A DNA stretch of 8,220 nucleotides from positions 1 to 8,220 of the forward strand of contig JAEWLO010000087.1 of assembly GCA_023457475.1 (NCBI GenBank). Direction: 5' to 3'. The notes below the pieces were generated by a model. That model searched no databases and had not been told where the DNA came from. It saw only the letters and a list, made by a program, of their open reading frames with translations. Source of the DNA: Pseudomonadota bacterium. GTDB lineage: Bacteria; Pseudomonadota; Gammaproteobacteria; Xanthomonadales; Xanthomonadaceae. Each line of letters opens with the position of its first letter. Within the stretch, counting starts at the first letter, position 1. Positions 5,658 through 8,220 of this stretch are shown here, one piece after another. Both the position numbers and the translations under genes were made by a program.

Positions 5658-5676
5658 CACCGGGCCATGCCCGGTG
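5658..5676 (-). other. Perfect 8-bp hairpin in the tRNA 3' trailer
   Basis: CACCGGGC and GCCCGGTG pair perfectly around a 3-nt loop, between the encoded CCA of tRNA-Ala and the terminator. There is no GTAG head, so it is not grouped with the repeats. It probably sits in the precursor transcript and may guide or block 3' trimming by RNases. Its function is inferred only from position. Confidence 0.6.
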
Positions 5677-5685
5677 ACTTGAATG

Positions 5686-5761
<76 letters not shown>

Positions 5762-5803
5762 AAGGGTGTTGCAGCTTCGCAGGACGTGCCTGGCGAAGAT
5801 TCG

Positions 5804-5833
5804 AGTGTAGCGCCGCCGCCCTCGAGTTGCCAA
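5804..5833 (-). promoter_or_regulatory. Candidate sigma-70 promoter for tRNA-Ala
   Basis: On the minus strand TTGGCA (5833-5828) and TACACT (5809-5804) are separated by 18 nt and lie about 43 nt before the tRNA 5' end. This implies a leader of about 35 nt that RNase P would remove. The spacer is strongly GC-rich. Confidence 0.6.
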
Positions 5834-5899
5834 GGGTGGCGAACTGACGCAGTGGCCAGCGCTTTCCGGTCACCCCGTCGCCTGTCGAGGCGGCAGGGG

Positions 5900-6034
5900 A
5901 GTCGTGAACTTAAGACATTTGGCGTGATTTATGAACGATGTGGTCATTCTGTAACCGTTTGCATCGATGTAATTGTAATTAAAACAATGACTTAGGTGGA
6001 ATCGAAAGAATGGGAGATTCTGGCTTTTTTTACG
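5900..6034. other. AT-rich intergenic stretch upstream of the chemoreceptor
   Basis: The gap between tRNA-Ala and the chemoreceptor gene (5762-6109, 348 nt) holds the tRNA promoter at its left end, the FliA promoter at its right end, and this stretch, whose base composition is conspicuously AT-rich against the GC-rich genes either side. It includes an ATTGT-N7-ACAAT inverted repeat (5972-5988) and a run of seven T (6025-6031) just before the -35 box. No gene is supported here. It may be a binding region for H-NS-like or other regulators, or a remnant of acquired DNA. Confidence 0.5.
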
Positions 6035-6061
6035 TAAAGCGGACCAGATCGGTGCCGATAA
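6035..6061 (+). promoter_or_regulatory. FliA (sigma-28) promoter of the chemoreceptor gene
   Basis: TAAAG (6035-6039) and GCCGATAA (6054-6061) are separated by 14 nt, matching the flagellar sigma factor consensus TAAA-N15-GCCGATAA at every fixed position. Transcription should begin about 7-8 nt after the -10 box, leaving a leader of about 40 nt before the ATG at 6110. This places the receptor in the late flagellar regulon. Confidence 0.9.
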
Positions 6062-6109
6062 GAAGTGTGACGCAACTCTCAAACCCCACTTTGCCTCCGA
6101 GCCCCGACG

Positions 6110-8220
6110 ATGACGACCCGCGCCGCCACCGTTTTCTCCACCTCCATCGGTGCACGCCTTGCGTTGCTGATGGGCATCATCACGACCATCGCGTTCGTGG
6201 CCCTCGCGGTGATCATCTACCGCCAGGCGGCCACCAGCTATCAGCAACGCGTGGAAGCCGGCCTGCAGTCGTCCACGGACCTCATGCGTGATTCGGTGGA
6301 GCTCTACGATCGCAGCCTGAGCGAAAGCACCGAACGCATGGCCGGTACCTTCCGCGCCCTGCTGCCGGCAGGCGACGTGAGTGTGAACCCGGCCAGGACG
6401 GTGGTGGTGGGCGAACGCGAGACCCCGACACTGTTGATGGGCACCGATACCCTCAACCTGCAGGAAGGCGCGGTGGACCGCTTCGCCGAGGCAACCGGCG
6501 GCGTGGCCACCGTGTTCGTGCGCGACGGTGACGACTTCGTGCGGGTGTCCACCTCGGTCCGCAACGCCGAAGGCGCACGCGCCATGGGCACCGTACTGGA
6601 CCACAAGAGCCCCGCCTATCCGAAGATGCTGGCAGGCGAGGGCTTCACCGGCCCGGTGAAGCTGTTCGGCGTCGACTACATGACGCACTACATGCCGATC
6701 AAGAACGCGGCGGGCGACGTGGCGGCCATCGCCTTCGTCGGGCAGAACTACACCGATGGACTGGCGGCGCTGAAGACACGACTGCGCGATTCCCGGCTCG
6801 GCAAGGAAGGCCATTTCCTGGCCGTGGACACGCGCGAAGGCGACACTTACGGCACCCTGGTGGCGTCGGCGGGCGGCGAAGGCGAGAAGCTGACCACGCT
6901 GGTCGCCCCGGCCGACCTGCCGGAGCTGGAGGCGCTGCTGGCCGGCAAGGCCACCCAGGCCACGCTGCACCTGCGCGCCGGCAAGGACGCGGTGCCGCAG
7001 ACCTATTTCGTCACCGCACAGACCTATGGCCCGTGGAAGTGGACGCTACTGGGCCTGGAGCCGGTCTCGGTGCTGGCGGCCGTGCTGAACAAATTGATGC
7101 TGCAGATTGCCGTGGTGGCGGGCATCGGCCTGCTGGCAGTGATCGTGGCGCTGGTACTGGTGGTGCGCCGCATCCTCTCTGCACCGCTGGCGCAGGCCGG
7201 GCAGGTGGCACGTGACGTGGCCGCCGGTCGGCTGGACCGCAGCATCGTGGTGAACCGCCAGGACGAAGTGGGCCAGCTGATGACCGCGTTGCGTCAGATG
7301 CAGGAAAAGCTGCGCGAGATCATCGCCGCGCAGAACGAGATGGCTGAGCGCCACAACGACGGCATCATCAGCCATCGTATCGATGCCAGCCGGTTTGAAG
7401 GCGAGTTCGGCACCATGGTGGAAGGCACCAATGGGCTCGTTGATGCCCACATCGCAGTGAAGATGCGCATGGTGGCGCTGGTCGCGCGCTATGCGGATGG
7501 CGATCTGTCCGAATCGATGGAGCAGCTGCCGGGCGAGAAGGCGCGCATCACCGAGGCGGTGAACGGCGTGCAGGGCCGCCTGCGGGCCATCAATGGCGAG
7601 ATCAAGCACCTGGTGGCGGCCGCCGCTGCCGGCGACTTCAGCGTGCGTGGCAACGCCGATGCCTACCAGCATGACTTCAAGGAAATGGTCAGCGGCCTGA
7701 ACACCCTCATGGTCACCGCCGACCGCAACCTGGCCGCCCTGTCCGGTCTGCTGCGCGCGCTGGCAGGTGGTGACCTCCGCGGCCGTATCGATGGCGACTT
7801 CCAGGGCGTGTTCGCCACCATGCGCGACGACGCCAACGCCACGGTGGCCCAGCTGACCCGCATTGTCGGCGGCATCCAGCAGGCGGCGGTATCGGTGTCA
7901 ACCGCTTCGGCGGAGATCGCTGCGGGGAACGACGACCTCTCGCGGCGCACCGAACAGCAGGCCGCCAGCCTGGAAGAGTCGGCCGCGTCGCTGGAGGAGC
8001 TGACCTCGGCAGTGAAGCAGAACGCCGACCACGCCCGCCGGGCAGACCGATTGGCGGCGGATGCCTCCCAGGTTGCCGCGCAGGGCGGTGCTGCGGTGGC
8101 GCAGGTGGTGCAGACCATGGCGGGCATCGAAGCCTCGTCGCACCGTATTGCCGACATCACCGCGGTGATCGACGGCATCGCGTTCCAGACCAACATCCTG
8201 GCGCTGAACGCGGCGGTGGA
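6110..8220 (+). CDS. Methyl-accepting chemotaxis protein, Cache sensor and several HAMP units (3' end outside window)
   Basis: A transmembrane chemoreceptor, 703 complete codons in the window and continuing past it. The order is: TM1 (about 14-37), a large periplasmic ligand domain (about 40-320) resembling the Cache_3-Cache_2 fusion type (VTVFVRDGDDFVRVSTS, GTVLD, YMTHYMPIKNAAGDVAAIAFVGQ), TM2 (about 328-354), then a HAMP unit (about 350-405) and three more HAMP-like segments around 461, 504 and 547, each with an A-x-GD(L/F) start. The methylation helix follows (about 607-650: LSRRTEQQAASLEESAASLEELTSAVKQNA, close to E. coli Tsr). The window ends inside the signalling hairpin, after IDGIAFQTNILALNAAV. 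It relays ligand binding to CheA/CheW at the cell pole. The ATG at 6110 lacks a clear Shine-Dalgarno, but no other in-frame start fits before TM1. The ligand is unknown; small organic acids or amino acids are typical for Cache receptors. Confidence 0.93.
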   Translation, partial: MTTRAATVFSTSIGARLALLMGIITTIAFVALAVIIYRQAATSYQQRVEAGLQSSTDLMRDSVELYDRSLSESTERMAGTFRALLPAGDVSVNPARTVVVGERETPTLLMGTDTLNLQEGAVDRFAEATGGVATVFVRDGDDFVRVSTSVRNAEGARAMGTVLDHKSPAYPKMLAGEGFTGPVKLFGVDYMTHYMPIKNAAGDVAAIAFVGQNYTDGLAALKTRLRDSRLGKEGHFLAVDTREGDTYGTLVASAGGEGEKLTTLVAPADLPELEALLAGKATQATLHLRAGKDAVPQTYFVTAQTYGPWKWTLLGLEPVSVLAAVLNKLMLQIAVVAGIGLLAVIVALVLVVRRILSAPLAQAGQVARDVAAGRLDRSIVVNRQDEVGQLMTALRQMQEKLREIIAAQNEMAERHNDGIISHRIDASRFEGEFGTMVEGTNGLVDAHIAVKMRMVALVARYADGDLSESMEQLPGEKARITEAVNGVQGRLRAINGEIKHLVAAAAAGDFSVRGNADAYQHDFKEMVSGLNTLMVTADRNLAALSGLLRALAGGDLRGRIDGDFQGVFATMRDDANATVAQLTRIVGGIQQAAVSVSTASAEIAAGNDDLSRRTEQQAASLEESAASLEELTSAVKQNADHARRADRLAADASQVAAQGGAAVAQVVQTMAGIEASSHRIADITAVIDGIAFQTNILALNAAV

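Noticed and set aside
6011..6031. Poly-T run after a short GAAT/ATTC hairpin as a terminator
   Set aside because: A 4-bp AT-rich stem is too weak, and the T-run abuts the -35 box of the FliA promoter.
5870..6970. 366-codon minus-strand ORF over the chemoreceptor 5' half and AT-rich spacer
   Set aside because: Antisense to a clear chemoreceptor reading frame, His/Gly/Gln-rich, and it crosses the FliA promoter.

Overview
The window is a GC-rich chromosomal segment that most likely comes from Stenotrophomonas or a close Xanthomonadaceae relative. The reasons are the strong G/C bias at third codon positions, short GTAG-headed palindromes of the type described in S. maltophilia as SMAG repeats, a tRNA-Ala with a CGC anticodon, and a chemoreceptor behind a textbook flagellar sigma factor (FliA) promoter. 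Species-level assignment is inference.

Layout from left to right. (1) Positions 1-53 hold a pair of facing GTAG palindromes, whose inner copy supplies the stop codon of the neighbouring gene. (2) A two-gene minus-strand unit encodes a Dps-family ferritin-like protein (dps, 1090-557) followed by a thiol peroxidase of the AhpC/TSA family (532-50). (3) Diverging from it is a plus-strand signalling block: a membrane-anchored PAS histidine kinase (1278-2726), a FixJ/NarL-type response regulator overlapping it by 4 nt (2723-3367), a stand-alone receiver protein (3467-3835), and an alpha/beta hydrolase of the non-heme chloroperoxidase type (3954-4784). (4) Positions 4785-5312 are mostly intergenic, with one probable 52-residue glutamine-rich ORF, a hairpin, a facing pair of degenerate GTAG palindromes and a short direct repeat. 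(5) On the minus strand lie an 85-residue membrane protein (5570-5313) and tRNA-Ala(CGC) (5761-5686) with its own promoter and terminator. (6) After an AT-rich stretch, a methyl-accepting chemotaxis protein starts at 6110 and runs off the right edge within the conserved signalling tip.

The most interesting observation is a shared 6-4-6 palindrome (consensus near YCATAC-N4-GTATGA). It occurs upstream of the kinase-regulator pair (also within the divergent dps promoter region), upstream of the lone receiver gene (weaker) and upstream of the hydrolase. The architecture matches what is known for StyR/TodT-type FixJ-family regulators. I infer a small local regulon in which the kinase activates the FixJ-like regulator, which controls its own operon, the receiver protein (a possible phosphate sink) and the hydrolase, and perhaps the divergent Dps/peroxiredoxin stress genes. 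The signal sensed is unknown. No phage, IS, CRISPR or defence system is visible.
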